NCBI GenBank assembly: GCA_011316305.1
Contig: SAUG01000040.1
Span: 372,001 to 436,000, forward strand
Length of the DNA stretch: 64,000 bases
Reading direction: 5' to 3'
DNA from: Rusavskia elegans
Taxonomy: Eukaryota > Ascomycota > Lecanoromycetes > Teloschistales > Teloschistaceae
The notes beneath the pieces are model-generated. The model ran no database searches and was not told the DNA's origin. It worked only from the letters and a program-made list of their open reading frames with translations. Shown here piece by piece: positions 1 to 18,463 of the stretch. The translations under genes and the position numbers were made by a program. Within the stretch, counting starts at the first letter, position 1, and each line of letters begins with the position of its first letter.

Positions 1-3000
1 ATGAGTATCGTCGACACGCTATTCCAGATCCTCACTGGTGTCTCTCCGCCTAGCGGTGTGGAAGACTCGGCTGCCAAGATTGATAGTGTCGTTATCATGC
101 AAGCTTTGATCCATCGACCGCGAGAGCATGTTTTTGAGACACTTAATGTGATATGTGAATTGCTGCCAGGGGTGGATACCGATTCTCTATCTCTGCAGGA
201 TGATTTACTAGCTACAGGATCGCCGATGGAAGACCTGATCACCGTTCACGTTCCCAAGTCGCAAAAGTCTCCAAACGCAAAGAGAATTGAACTGCTCCAA
301 GGATGCAAGGATGAGGTCAAACGGTTCGCTATCATACTTCTGCCCACGCTCACAGACGCCTATTCGAGTACAGTGAACCTGAGTGTACGACAGAAGGTTC
401 TAACCGCACAGTTGAAAATGCTTTCGAATCTGGATGCACCCATCTTGGAAGAAGCGTTGAGGACAGTACCTTACGCATCGTATCTGGCCTCTATACTTTC
501 ACAGCAGGATCACGCTACGCTGGTGACTTCTGCGCTGCAAGCTGCAGAGCTTCTGCTCATTCGCCTCCCCTCCATCTATCGCTATCAATTCTACCGCGAA
601 GGTGTGATGGCAGAGATTGCTAAATTGGCTAGTCGACCAGTGAAACCTGCGGAGGATACCGATAAAGCTTCGCCGCTGCCGGCCGGCGTGCCTCATACCA
701 ACGGTGCTCGAGACAAGGTCCCCCGAGATTCGCCACCGCTTCCTTCGCCTGATAAACTTCATACTGACTCATCACCATCGGACGACGAAAGCGATGGGGA
801 TGACGACGAGGATGACGATGATGACGGCGAAGGCGATGAAGGAATCGCAGAAGTCGCAGACGACATATCTCTGTCTCCATCTGACTCCTCATCTTCTAAT
901 CATAACGATCAAGGCCCAACTCAAAGCAGGAGTTTGCAGGATTACGTTGCTTTGCGAGCAAAGAAATTGCTAGAAACTCATGAGACGGGGAAGATAACAG
1001 ACTTGCGTGAGAAGGCAACAGCGATCTTGAATGAATTGAAAACACTCGCGGAAGACATCCAGGAATGCTATTCGGGCAGTGGCTCTGGTGATGGCACCGA
1101 GCTTTTTTCAAATTTATCACACCACTTCGACGGGGATGCTCTGGATAGCATCACCAGTGCTGAGCTGCTGCATTCCGGGATCGTCAAAGTGCTGTTGGAC
1201 GTATTCAGCAATCCAAATCGTGAGTTTTTCCAAATACACCTCCTTGGGGCAAGTGTGATTAACGGTTGGCTAAGAAGCTCTGAGAGCTAGAGCTCGCATG
1301 TCCTTCTTGGAGATATTCTTGAATGCCCGGATGCGGAATGGTGTCAAAACTGAACGTGGCAGTGCCCCAACGACTGCCTTCAGCGTACTCGTGCATAAGC
1401 TGCAGGATCTCCTCAGCCGCGCGGAACATTTTGAAGTTCTGACTGTACACCAAAATCCTCTGGACCACAATCGAAGCAACGCCACTTCTATGCTTTCGAA
1501 GCAGCTTCGACTAAGGCTTGTGGCGGACGATGATGCTGACATGCCAAGACCTTACAGAAATATGATGATATCCATCCATGCCATTGCAACGTTGAAGGCA
1601 TTGGACGATTATCTCCGTCCAAGGATCAGCCTTTCGGAGCGCCCACGAGGTGCAAGACACAGGGAGGGCGTTTCTCACAGTCTTGCGGCTTTCGCCGCTG
1701 CAGCTGGAGTGCCGAGTCCACGTTCAAGATTAGCGGACCCGGGAGAATCAGGAAATGGAGCTGTTGCAACTTCGTCGACTCCCCCAAGTGTAGCTGCAAC
1801 CCCGCGGTCTTCCAAAAAAGTCCCCAAGCCAAAGAATGCACCAACCACTGCTGAAAATACACCCGCGAAAGATGCGACTCCGGCTGTACGAAGATCTAGT
1901 CGTAGACACCAGACCACCACCACCAACAACAACACACCAGCGGAGGCTCCAGTCCAGCCTTCGGAAAATTTCCAATCCCCTTTGGAATGCGCCGATGAGA
2001 GACAAATCTCGGACGACGATGACGATAGCGCGAGTGGTGCTCTGGACGCGATTGTTGACGACCTCGAAGACGGCATGGAGGACGATCAGCTACCTGACCC
2101 GACTGCTGTCAACATGGAAGTCGCTGCCACCGGCAAGGTCACGGCTCGTAAAGAGGACGGTACGAGAGTGGCTACTCCGTCACAAAGCGCCAACGTGGCG
2201 GCGAGTGGTCCTTCGTCTTCTTTGAGTCGTGAGCTTCTAGCCGCTGGTATTAATCCTTCAGCAGCCAGTCGTGCCATGTCTTATGCAGCAGCCATTCAGT
2301 CTGTGCCACAAGACTGGCACATTGAATTCAGCATAGACGGCAATCCCATTCCCAACGAGACTACCATCTACCGAGCTGTCCATGTCAATAGACCTGAGCA
2401 GTCTGATCCAACAACGCGTAATGTGTGGTCGGCCATCCATTCTATCAACTTCAAGCGTGTACAGGGTCCACCGCCACCTGAGTCATCGTCTACTGCTCCG
2501 GCATCACCCACGGAGGACTCTCCTGGTGCCGCCAAAGCCACCTCGTTAGACGAGCACCCAGCAACTTCGAACATCCTGCGACTTCTGAATATTCTCCATG
2601 AGCTCAACGCGAACATCGATGACATCCTCGAGGAGAGCAATGATCCGACCCGATTGAACACTGAGCCACTATCTCAATTCGTCAACACTAAGCTCACAGC
2701 GAAATTGAACCGGCAGCTTGAGGAGCCCTTGATTGTGGCCAGCAAATGTCTTCCTTCCTGGAGCGAAGATCTCCCTCGTCTCTACCCCTTCTTGTTCCCC
2801 TTTGAGACAAGGCATTTGTTCCTCCAATCTACATCATTTGGGTACTCGCGTTCGATGACGCGTTGGCAGAACTCGCAACCAGCTGATGATACGCGCCGGG
2901 AACGTCACCGCGATGACCGACCTTTCGCAGGACGATTACAGCGACAAAAAGTGCGAATCTCCCGGACACGAATCCTTGAATCCGCGCTGAAGGTCATGGA

Positions 3001-4256
3001 ACTCTACGGCGCGTCTTCTAGTGTCCTCGAGGTTGAGTACTTTGAAGAGGTTGGCACGGGCCTTGGGCCTACACTTGAGTTTTATGCAACCGTGTCTCGA
3101 GAATTCTCCAAGAAGAAAACGAAGATGTGGCGAGAAGGCGAGGCCAATAACAAGGACGAGTTTGCTTTTGGGAAGCTCGGAATGTTTCCAGCACCCATGG
3201 ATGCTCAGCAGGCCAACATGGAGAGCGCCAAGAAAATCCTCCACCTTTTCAAGATGCTTGGTAAGTTCATCGCGCGCTCGATGCTGGATTCGAGGATCAT
3301 CGACGTGTCCTTGAACCCTACCTTCTTCCGGATCGGAGACCAGCCTAGCACTGTACCGCTGTCGTTGGGAGCGGTGAAGATGGTCGATAGTCAGCTTGCA
3401 CAGTCGCTAAAGCTTGTGAAACAGTATGCGAACGAGAAGCAGCAAATAGAGGAGGACCACTCGGTACCGGCAGACTCCAAGGCAAAGGCGATTCGACAAA
3501 TCCGGGTGCGCGGGGCAGCCATCGAGCAACTCGGTCTGGACTTCACCCTTCCGGGATATTCATCAATCGAACTGGTGACAGGTGGCAAAGATGTGCCGGT
3601 CACGATTGACAACGTAGGGGACTATGTGGAGAAGGTCATCGACATGACACTTGGCAGCGGGGTGCAGCGCCAGGTGGACGCGTTCCGCGCCGGCTTTTCG
3701 CAGGTTTTCGCATACTCGGCATTGAAGGCATTTACGCCCAGCGAGCTGGTCATGCTATTTGGAAGAGTCGAGGAGGATTGGAGCATTGAAAGTGAGTGGC
3801 AGTCTGCTGAGGCATGAGTCACGATGGCTGACGTGAGAACTGTAGCGCTGCTGGACTCGATCAAAGCGGACCATGGCTTCAATATGGACAGCAAGAGTGT
3901 TCGAAATTTGCTCCAGGTGATGAGTGAACTCAGTCCGCTGGAGAGACGAGAGTTCCTCCAGTTCGTGACGGGCAGTCCCAAGCTTCCGATTGGAGGTAAG
4001 TACCTGAACGTCGGTCTGCTGGGGCGCGAAGACACTTACTGACGTCGTGGTCGTGACAGGATTCAAGAACCTCACTCCCATGTTCACGGTGGTGTGCAAA
4101 CCAAGTGAACCGCCATACACATCGGACGACTTCTTGGTATCGGTCATGACATGTGCCAACTACGTCAAACTACCGGATTACTCCAACATCCATATCCTCC
4201 GCAAGAGACTCCTTACGGCTATTCATGAGGGTCAGGGCGCGTTTCATTTGTCATAG
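1..4256 (+). CDS. ufd4: Ufd4/TRIP12-type HECT E3 ubiquitin ligase, 3' part
   Basis: E3 ubiquitin ligase of the ubiquitin-fusion-degradation pathway. The gene is cut by the left window edge: the ATG at base 1 is an internal methionine, because the protein already reads as the armadillo-like helical region there. An acidic Asp/Glu tract (about 780-860) and a long low-complexity linker follow, then the HECT domain. Exons: 1-1219; about 1275/1293-3791; 3846-3995; 4060-4256. The first acceptor is ambiguous, since AGs ending at 1274, 1277, 1286 or 1292 all keep frame. Introns 3792-3845 and 3996-4059 are canonical and restore the C-lobe. The catalytic cysteine is codon 4152-4154 in the motif MTCANYVKLPDY, where HECT proteins carry TCFNxLxLPxY. 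Substrate degrons are inferred from yeast Ufd4 and human TRIP12. Confidence in the family is high; the N-terminus cannot be seen. Confidence 0.93.
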
Positions 4257-4901
4257 GCTGGGCCAGGTGGTGTGCAGGGACAAAGCATGTTGGGGTGACG
4301 GCAGATAATACCCTCTACTTTCTGTAGCTTATCTACATGCTTTACTCGGGTCATAGCCTTATTTGCGTGGTACTGTTTGCTTCAATCCAAGCCATGAACG
4401 AGTCTGCCACGAGGGATCTTATCACATAGAAGGGCATAACTAGGTTGGGCTTGCTTGCCTCCATAGAAAGGAGGAGGTTAGGCGTACAGGGAGGTGGAAT
4501 CTTTGGGTACATTGGCAAGGATGAGCTTGATATCAAAGTATTGTATTCAATCCAATCCACAATTTAAGACTCAAGAAGCATTCAACCAACTCTAGATGCC
4601 ACATCTGTGACCTTACCAGCTGTCACTAATAAGGAGTACAGTCTACCCTCCCTTGGGACAAGATCCCTGCCAGCGGCGGCAATTCTTCCGATATAATCGC
4701 CAAATTTCCTATTACGGCTAATCAAAACAATCGGCCCAAATCCGAGTCACTCCGAGGCGGAATGCTTTCAATTCCCGCTCACTCCTCCATATCAATTATC
4801 AATCAACACACACTCCGATCCTCCAATTCCTCACTCAATCCTCTCGGTCCGCAAGTACTGTCTCTTCTGCCAAGTAGTCCGCCCCTGTGTCCACAGCAGC
4901 C
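4257..4901. other. intergenic: ufd4 3' side and cytochrome b5 promoter
   Basis: No supported gene. Pyrimidine-rich sequence just before 4902 suits a fungal core promoter and 5' leader. No clear TATA box was seen. Confidence 0.5.
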
Positions 4902-5745
4902 ATGTCCGAGACGCAGGAGATGACGTTCTCCGACGTCGCGGAGCATAATTCGAAAAAGGTACGAGAAACCCCCGACGACGGAGGGACTGCTCCCAGTCTT
5001 TCATGCGGAAGGTATCCATCACGGGGAAAATTCAGCAGGATGTAGGAAGAAGCGGGCTGGCTAACGCGGATTCCATCATGTGTTTAGGATCTTTTCATTG
5101 TCGTCCACGATAAAGTCTATGATGCCACCGCTTTCGTCGACGAGCACCCGTACGTTAACGTTCCCTTGTCCGACTTCGCTCACATCTTCCGAGCTGTCGC
5201 GCCCGGTTGCAGCGGCATGCTTGATTGAAGTAATGTCGGCGCCGAGTGGGGCGGAGGAGCTACATATATCATGGAAGAATGGGAAGAAAGGCTGATATGT
5301 AATCCTACGAGCTAGCGGCGGCGAAGAAGTTCTCCTCGACGTCGGCGGCCAAGACGCCACCGAAGCCTTCGAAGACGTCGGACACAGTGACGAGGCGAGG
5401 CAGATACTGGAGGGGATGGAGAAGGGGAAGTTAAAGAGAGTGGTACGGAAACCAATAACTATTCCTTCCCCCGACCACCACCCTCATCCCCAAAACATAT
5501 CTACCTTCATCACATGAGTCTCTATCGCCGATATGCTAATTTGAATGGGATGCATACAGCCCGGCGACCCCGAAGCCCACGACTCCCCCTCCGCATCCAA
5601 AGCCGACTCAAGCAACACACCCCCCTCCAGCGGCGGCGAAAGCAGCATGGGCCTCGCCTTTTACGCTCTCGTGCTATTAGGCGGTGGATTGGCGTTCGGC
5701 GCGTACAAATACCTGCAGGCGAAGAGTGCGAGCGAGAGTAAATAA
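4902..5745 (+). CDS. cyb5: cytochrome b5, tail-anchored (143 aa)
   Basis: Haem protein that passes electrons to ER desaturases, sterol enzymes and P450s. Four exons: 4902-4958, 5088-5149, 5316-5442 and 5560-5745. All junctions are GT-AG and the sum is 432 nt. Exon 1 begins [18 protein letters not shown]. The haem-ligand motif HPGGEE is made by joining exons 2 and 3. The second haem histidine lies in DVGHSDEA. A Ser-rich linker precedes one hydrophobic segment, about [18 protein letters not shown], and a short basic tail, which is the usual ER tail anchor. Length and architecture are normal for the family. Splitting by three introns hides the gene from a simple ORF scan, where only the last exon shows clearly. 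Mitochondrial outer-membrane isoforms share this layout, so localisation is inferred. Confidence 0.93.
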
Positions 5746-6314
5746 TTCAGCGGAGGTGGGAAAGGGGATTGAAAATAAACGATGGGGTTGAGAAGAGAAG
5801 TGGGGGGCTAGGAGGGGAGGAGGAGATGGAGAGGAAAGACGAATCAATAGACGTATCTGTCTGGCGGCTGCTCGCTCTTGCTATCGACAAGGCCAGATCT
5901 GCAGAGGTTCCATCGGTTTTTTTTTTCTCTTTCTTGGTCATATGCCACTGGGAAATGTGTTCTAGGGACACATATGTAGATTTTGCAACCAACCTTTTCG
6001 CTTCGAGTTAATGCATTCCAGTTGTGTGTTTAGTGTGGAGTCGTCAGTCCACCTGCAAGATAGAGTGGGTAGAGACGCATTTATGGTCATGTGGGTGGTG
6101 TCCGCCTCACTGGATACGTGAATGATTGAGTTCTGTAGATAGCTCTCATTCGCAGCTATACTTGATGGAACTATACAGTATGATTAACAGAACCCAGTCA
6201 TGCGTCCACCAAGCCGCCCTCCAAAGCTATTCAACCCCCTGGACGCCTTGAATGCCTGCCACCTCGGCATAACCCCCAACGCCCTTATGCCCCATGCTTC
6301 AACCAGCATAACCA
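5746..6314. other. intergenic: convergent 3' ends of cytochrome b5 and HSE1
   Basis: No gene seen. It holds a purine-rich stretch (about 5786-5841) and a T-run near 5920-5930. Both neighbouring genes end here, so it is probably 3'UTR sequence. Confidence 0.5.
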
Positions 6315-8628
<2,314 letters not shown>

Positions 8629-9408
8629 GACCGTCGGTAAATGAACGAAGATATGCCAGTCGGATTCCCAAGATTGGAAAGAATGATCACGGGAAGGGTA
8701 TAGGCGTAAGTCAACAGTGAGCCTTAAGGTCCAGTATTGGAAGTCGATGTGATGGAGCTTGTAGATTGAATAAATTGTAAGCGTCTTAGCTGCCTGTTAT
8801 ACGCGGTACGTGCTTGTAGCTTGCGCCTCACGATGATGAATAAGTGGTCTTGGCATCGACGTCATTCATCGCTTCGTGCGCTTAACGGATGGAGTGAGTT
8901 CTTCACGTCAGACATCCAGTGTTCCACAGCGAGAGGAGAAACATATCCAGAACATATTGCTCACCACCTTTGCTTATCTACATTCAAGCCCGCTCTTTGG
9001 CACAAAGCGACACTCTAACCATATTTCCCATAAGTTGTAAGTTACCAATGTTGGCCTTCTAAACTCCTTGATCCCCTAATTGTACCCAAGGGGCCTTGTA
9101 TAAGAAGTATAGAATATGAGAAAGATACTGAAATCACCTTCTGCAAGCCGTGAACATATCCGGTGCACGTATTAGCCGGTGGGCCTTTTTATTGATGCTC
9201 CGCGGCTGATGAGCTGCTCCGGGTGGGGATGCGGTAGGCAGTAGATTTGGGTTTTGCTCGACGAGAGATCCAGTCCTGATAATATCCTAGCCCGCTATAG
9301 CCTGATGCCATTTGGGTGTATATGTTCCTCATGATCCGCTGCGGCAACCAGTAAATCAGTCATCCTATCCGCTCGAGGTCATCATTGTCGTAAAACATGA
9401 ATGTTTGC
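8629..9408. other. intergenic: HSE1 promoter and STE20 3' end
   Basis: No supported coding sequence. Small ORFs here lack domain features. It should hold the HSE1 promoter on its left and the STE20 3'UTR on its right. Confidence 0.5.
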
Positions 9409-12225
<2,817 letters not shown>

Positions 12226-13749
12226 GAGATTGAGGTTGGTGAATGCGGCAATCAAACGCTGAAGTCTCCAGCGGCGGCGCTAAAGTGTGAGAGCCGCTCT
12301 CCAGTCTCCACCATGCGATCTGTCGAAAGTTTTGGTCCTGTTCTCTGGAGCAACGGGGGTGAGCCGAGTATTGCGCAGTGTTGAATGATAACAGTGGATG
12401 GTGTAGCGAATTCCGTAAACTGAGATACAAAGCAGAGGGGCTAATCAAGGTATCAAAGCACGATGAAGGCGAAGGATCCTACCTTAGGCAGATAGCTGTC
12501 TCGGCTCTAGAAGACTCATCGCATGCCCCCCTGCAGCAAGATCTAATATTACTGGGGCACCATTCCCGCTCACTTGCATCCGGGATGGTGTCTGTAGTAT
12601 GTAACAATGCCTGATGACCTTCCTCTATTATTTACTACTGTAGATGGTGGCTATTTCTGTACGCTGGATTTCATAAAACCTATCTTACTGCTTCGCCACG
12701 AGGCGTAAAGTAGGTCAAGACTCCGCAGGAGCTCACGTTATCAGTGTCAGCCCCGCCCTGCCCTGCCTGGAGGGTATGTCTATCGGAGGATAATAAAGTA
12801 CAAGACGATTATGAACATTCGGGAACTAAATTCTATACATCAGTGCTCTCGTGATTTCGACAGCGTCAAATACGTCACGCCCGTTATGAACAGAAGAATC
12901 CGGACACCAGGCTTATCATCTCATGCATTGGTAGGCCATCTGATTTGGCTGGCAGTCGAGGTATCGGATGCCCACTCCGCTGTTCGAAGGGATAGTCGCT
13001 GAGAGTGTCCGAACGATTCTGCTCACCGCGAGGTCCGAAAGAATTGTCCTGGCAACTCAGAAGAGATAACCATCTTCACATACAGGACCCAGCCTCACTG
13101 GTACTCACGCTGTGGACGGATCTGGGGAGGAAGAACGTGTTTTGAGATGCTATAGCAGTGGGTCTTGGAAGTCATCGCGCGTAACGATGTTTGAAGCGCC
13201 AGATGCAGTCGAAAATGTGATAGAAGTGACAGAAAGTCTTAAGACAGACGCACGCTCGGACAGCCCCCAGTGACACCCCTCACCCGGGCGGGATGTAGAA
13301 CTAAAGTGGTAGAGCGTGTTACGGGTAGGGCTTAGGTAGGTAGTACTAGGGTCCTCAAAAATTCGAACGAGTACTTACTTGAATAAATCATAATTACTCG
13401 AAAAATCAGCTCATATTCACTCCAACCCCTAATACAACTTCTTCTTCATCATCCCCCGAACTGTGTCCAACATTCCCATGCCTTTCGCAGTCTGTCTTTC
13501 GAAAGCCTTCTGCGGTTGAGACTCGAGTGAAGCAATCGATCTTCACCATGCTTTGACCGTTCATACCACCATTACATGTCCTATAATCTTTTCCTCTTTC
13601 CTCAACAAACAACTGACCCTACAGCATTCCCCTTGGATACACTGCCTGCGTAAGTCTCTTGTTTGCCATCAATGGTCCCTTTGCCCTTTCTTGTCTCTTC
13701 ACTAACGCCGTCTAGATCATCCGACAATACTTGGAAAACGACGGCAACC
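12226..13749. other. intergenic: divergent promoters of STE20 and SCP160
   Basis: No domain-bearing ORF was found on either strand. The left part is probably the STE20 5' leader. On the right, GTAAGT near 13650 and CGTCTAG near 13716 suggest a 5'UTR intron just before the SCP160 start. Confidence 0.5.
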
Positions 13750-16700
13750 ATGGAGGGCGGAGCATCAAGCAATAGTCTGGGCCAAGATCCCCTACCGGAC
13801 GTATCACCGGCGCAGCGCTTGCAGGAGAAGCATGTTGCCGACGCTTCTCATCGGCCCATGGTCGAAGATGCCGTCGACGAAGAAGACATAGCCCATCCTC
13901 CTCCCTCGATGAAGGCGGCAGTGCCAAATCTCTCAACTGCCATTGAAGATCCATCTCAACCTTTGTCGGAGAAGGCTGCAGGAAAGCAGAAGGCAAGAGA
14001 AGAGCCGATCGGGCCATCGTCTAGCGCAGACGTCCTTCCTCCGGTCATCCTCGACACGAAGTCGGACGATGCTTTTCCCGCCCTGGGTCGAGGGCCGAAA
14101 CCTCCGGCTCCAGCCTCAGTGCCGATGGCCTGGGGGGCTCGTAAACCCCTTGGAGTCGCCAATGCTGTTCCCAACGGAATCAATGGTCAAGGACCACTAT
14201 CCAGTACATCCTCTTCGCGAGCATCAACCCCTGTGTCTGGCAAAGTAACGCCTGCGTCAACAAATGCTTCCCTTACTTCCCACCGTCGTGGTCCATCTAA
14301 CCCACAGTACATCCCTATACCTGGGAGACATTCCGAGAGGATCCAATTCGCCCCGTCGCAGCTCCTACCACGAGAACAACTGAAGAAGCCTCTTCATGAC
14401 GTCCTTCGAAATATCAATAAAAAATCCAAAGCCACTGTGGAGATGAAGTCTGGCCCTGGTGGTACCATCATCTTTGAGGGGACCGGTCCGGTCGACGCTG
14501 CTCGTCAAGCACTCCGTGATGTCGCAAAAGAGGTCGGATCCAAGGTATGTTCAAAGTCCCTCATGCCTTGGGATAATTCTAATGCTCTCCAGCAATCTGT
14601 GAAAATTCCCATACCACTAAGCGTACGGCCGTACATAATCGGTAAGCAGGGCACTGTTGTCCAAGGCATTACGAAACGGACAGGTGCTCGCATACAGGTT
14701 CCTAGAGCCGAAGAAATTGCAACATCGGGTCTAGACGATGACGATAGTATGACGATAGATGTAACAATTGAAGGCGACGCAGTTGCTGCAGAAATGGCTC
14801 GACGTGAGATTGAAGCTATTGTCAACGAGCGGACGTCAATTGTGAATCTACGTCTTCGAAATATTCCGGAAGAATACTATCCGTTCATCGCCGGGCCTCA
14901 TGATGCTCGGGTCCGCGCAATGGAGGATGGTCGCCAGGTTAAAGTCCAAGTCCCGCAGTATCATACTTGGTCAGGTCAGCCACCTCCCCAAGCTCCGGCT
15001 CCTGGTATGCTACCACAGTTTGAGCCCAACCGAGGAAGCCACATCCGAATCTCTGGAGATCGAGCTGCAGCGCAAGAAGCACGCTTGGAGATCGAGCGGC
15101 AAGTGGAACAGCTTCGCCGCGAGATCACATTATCACAGCTTGCGATCAATCGTGGTCAACATCAATTTATCATTGGAGACCAGGGTACCTCACTCCATGA
15201 TCTGCTCGAAGAGACTGGATGTGCTATCATCCTACCACCAAGCACTGATGACACCGAGATGTTGACGATCACGGGGCCCCAAGACAACTTAGATTCAGCC
15301 ATCGAGAAGATCATGAATTTGGCTACAAGTATGCACATGGCAAGCATCGACATCGCGAAACAACATGCCAGCGCTTCTGCTGGCGCCCAAGCTCATGCAC
15401 GTGCGCTGACGCGATACCTACAACAAAGACAAGCCATCGAGCAGCTGGAGCGACAATATGATGCTCGCATCGTCCTTCCTGCGAGCGAGGATAGCCCCAT
15501 GAATTGGGAAGTCTACTCTCGGGATGGGAAAAATACTATCAGAGCTCGATCCGACATCATGAACTTGATCAACGCTCACCCTCCGACACGACTAAGGCAA
15601 GTGCATGTAGATCCATTCTATCACCAGCATATCCGACGGCAAGCTGCACAGCGTATCCGAGATGAATATGGTGTCAATCTACTGTTGCCAGAAGAAAACG
15701 TTCAAAATCCCCACGTTATCCTGGTTTACGAAGGTCCCGACGTACCGTCGACATCGGAGTATAACTTACCCAGGCAACGACCATCCACAGAAGAAGTGGC
15801 ACAGTTTGAACGGGCCCTGCAACAAGCTGAAGCCCACGTACAAAGCCTGATACAAGGGCGTCAGCAACTATCGTCGCGCACATTAAACGTACCTTCTAAG
15901 TAAGTTACCTCCGTTCATGTGATGCAATCTTATGTCTGACTACATTAGGTTAAACGACAAAGTTGTCAGGCAAGTGGACCGCGAGCAGCAGAATCTTCCG
16001 CCAACCGAGATCCCTGTTCAGGTGACTTCCGTGTCGGCCAACAGTATCAATGGAACCTCGGCTTCTGGGGAAACTTTGCGTGCACCGGGACCAGGGGAGC
16101 ACATAGTAACACTACGCGGGCAAGGCGACAAGGTGGATGATATTGCCCAGAAATTGATGCTTTTCCTCGAAAGAGAAAAGGCAGATGACCTGGAAAGAGG
16201 GCACGTGACCTCCTTCGAATTCCCACAGAAGTTCGCGAATTACCTAATTGGCCGTAAGGGCGAGAACATCAATAAGTATCGAGAGGAATTCGACGTTGAG
16301 ATTCACATCAATGACGGAAAAGTTGAGATCAAAGGGCCTGCAGCAAAAGCTGACCTTGCAAAGGCGAAAATCCTTGCTTTGGGCAAAAAGATTGAGGACG
16401 AGACCACCCATGTTCTTAAGATCAAGCCTCAGTACCACAAAGATATGATTGGAGCCAAGGGCGCTCAGGTCAACCGACTCCAGGAGAGATACAACGTACG
16501 AGTACAATTCCCACGCACCGCTGCGAACATCAGCGACGATCGTTCAATAGCCGATGGAGCTAGTGAAGTCGGTGGTTCCAGAAATACCAGGTCAAACCAG
16601 GCTCCAGACGAGGTCATCATACGAGGGCCAAGACGAGGGGCGGACGAAGCCCGTGACGAGCTGCTGAATCTCCTACAGTGGACGATTGACAATTCACACA

Positions 16701-18014
16701 CGTCCATGGTGTCAGTTGCTCAGAGTCAGCTTCCGGCTTTGATCGGCCAAGGTGGCCGGGAAATGGAGAGTGCAAGGCTTGCAACAGGTGCACAGATTGA
16801 TGTTCCTGGTATTAGGGATACTTCGGATTCGACGGGACGTGTGTCAATTCAGATCAAGGGTACCAAAAAGCAGGTGGAAGAAGCGAAGAGACTCTTGGAA
16901 CAGAAATCCAAAACCTTTGATGATTCTATCTCCCGGGCACTTGATGTTGACAAGAAGTATCACAAGGAATTGATTGGCAGTGGCGGTTCGTATCCTTTGG
17001 ATATTCAATCGATGGCAGGACTGACTGAGTGTAGGCAGCAACATTCGCAATGTTGTACTTGCGGCGGGTGGTTCTGACGACCGTCGTGAGCTTGCCAGGA
17101 CTGTCCGCTTTCCTCGGCCCGAGTCGGCGGAGAACACGATCCATATCGAAGGTAACAAAGCAGTGGTTGACAAGATCGTAGCTGCAATCGAGACGTTCGT
17201 GAAAGAACGAGAAAACCAGGCTACCGAACTCCTTGACATTGCGCCCGAGAAGCACCGCCTACTGATTGGACGTGGTGGAGAGACGCGGCGGGCTTTGGAG
17301 TCGCAATTCCACGTCAGCATCGATGTGCCCAGAATGGCACAAGAGGGTGCAGCTCGGTCGTCCAAGGTGAAACTCGTCGGACAAGCCGGAGATTTGGCAT
17401 CGGCGAAAGCTCACATTCTTGAGCTGGTCAAGGAGCAGGAAGGAACGACGATTCAGGTACCACGTCGATTGCACCATGCCATTTCCGACAATGGACAGTT
17501 CTTCCGACGCCTGCGGACTGATCACAAGGTGACGGTCGACCATGCGGGACAACAGCCACCTGCCAGACCGTCGGGAGGGTCGAGAGCACATCAAAACAAC
17601 GACCGAGCACTTCCCCTTATCACCGATCAACCAGAGAACAGCAATGACCATTCGTGGGAAACAATCGACAATGACGAGCATGAAGCGGAAAGTGGAGATA
17701 TCCCATGGGTGCTGCGAGGTCCTCGGGACAACATCAGCAAAGCTCAGAACGCGCTACAGAAAGCTTTGGAGCAGGCACAAAGTCAGCAGCAGTCATCGGT
17801 GGGCTACCTGGTTCTACCAGACCCCCGGACGTATCGGTTCATCATTGGCCAAGGGGGATCGCAGATCAACGCGATCCGGCGACAGACAGGATGCAAGATT
17901 ACTGTACCGCGAGACCAAGCGAAGGGCGAGGCGATCGAAATTGTTGGTAGCAGAGATGGCATTGAGCAAGCCAAAGATATCATTCTCGAGACTGTCCAGA
18001 ACGGCGGTAGCTGA
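13750..18014 (+). CDS. scp160: Scp160/vigilin, multi-KH RNA-binding protein (1372 aa)
   Basis: Polysome-associated RNA-binding protein found at the ER surface in yeast. Exons 13750-14544, 14593-15899, 15949-16985 and 17035-18014 total 4119 nt; introns are 48-49 nt. The first intron has no stop and keeps frame. KH GxxG loops are visible as IIGKQG, IIGDQG, LIGRKG, MIGAKG, LIGQGG, LIGSGG, LIGRGG and IIGQGG. At least two further KH-like units lack a clear GxxG. The LIGSGG loop is interrupted by the intron 16986-17034, which normal splicing restores. The N-terminal ~150 residues are disordered. ATG 13750 (MEGGASSN) was chosen because the upstream in-frame ATG at 13672 lies in a probable 5'UTR intron. 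Vigilins have up to 14 KH units, so length and layout fit. The messages it binds cannot be read from the sequence. Confidence 0.93.
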
Positions 18015-18463
18015 AATGGATGGGGACAATGTACGGCATAGAGACGGAATCTTGGAGATGGAGGAATCCAATCGATGCCGTGTTCGCGGCAGTCAATGTA
18101 TGTACTATCCGAGTGTCGGACTCGTGAAGGTGAGCAGTCTTAGCTCTTCTTGCTGCTGTCGCTCAAGCATACCGCCATTTCGTAACTCTCTCCTGATTGT
18201 CGTTGCTTGGCCATGACAGCGAGGACCCCTATTATTAACGCCGATGGTTACGACGCCACAAGCCACACTACTGCACGAGGCGGCCACGAGATTTTGGTGT
18301 GGGGAAGATCCGATCGACAACCCCGCGAAACGGGTGTACCGAGGCTACGAGGCAACGTAATACTCGTAATGTTTCTCATCCCGTCCTTGTCGTCTGAACT
18401 TCGGACATCGTTTTATTTCACGAAGCTCCGTCTACTTGGTGCCGGCTTGAGTGATAGAACAAC
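18015..18463. other. intergenic: SCP160 3' end and HOT promoter
   Basis: No gene seen. The two genes run in the same direction about 450 bp apart. Confidence 0.5.
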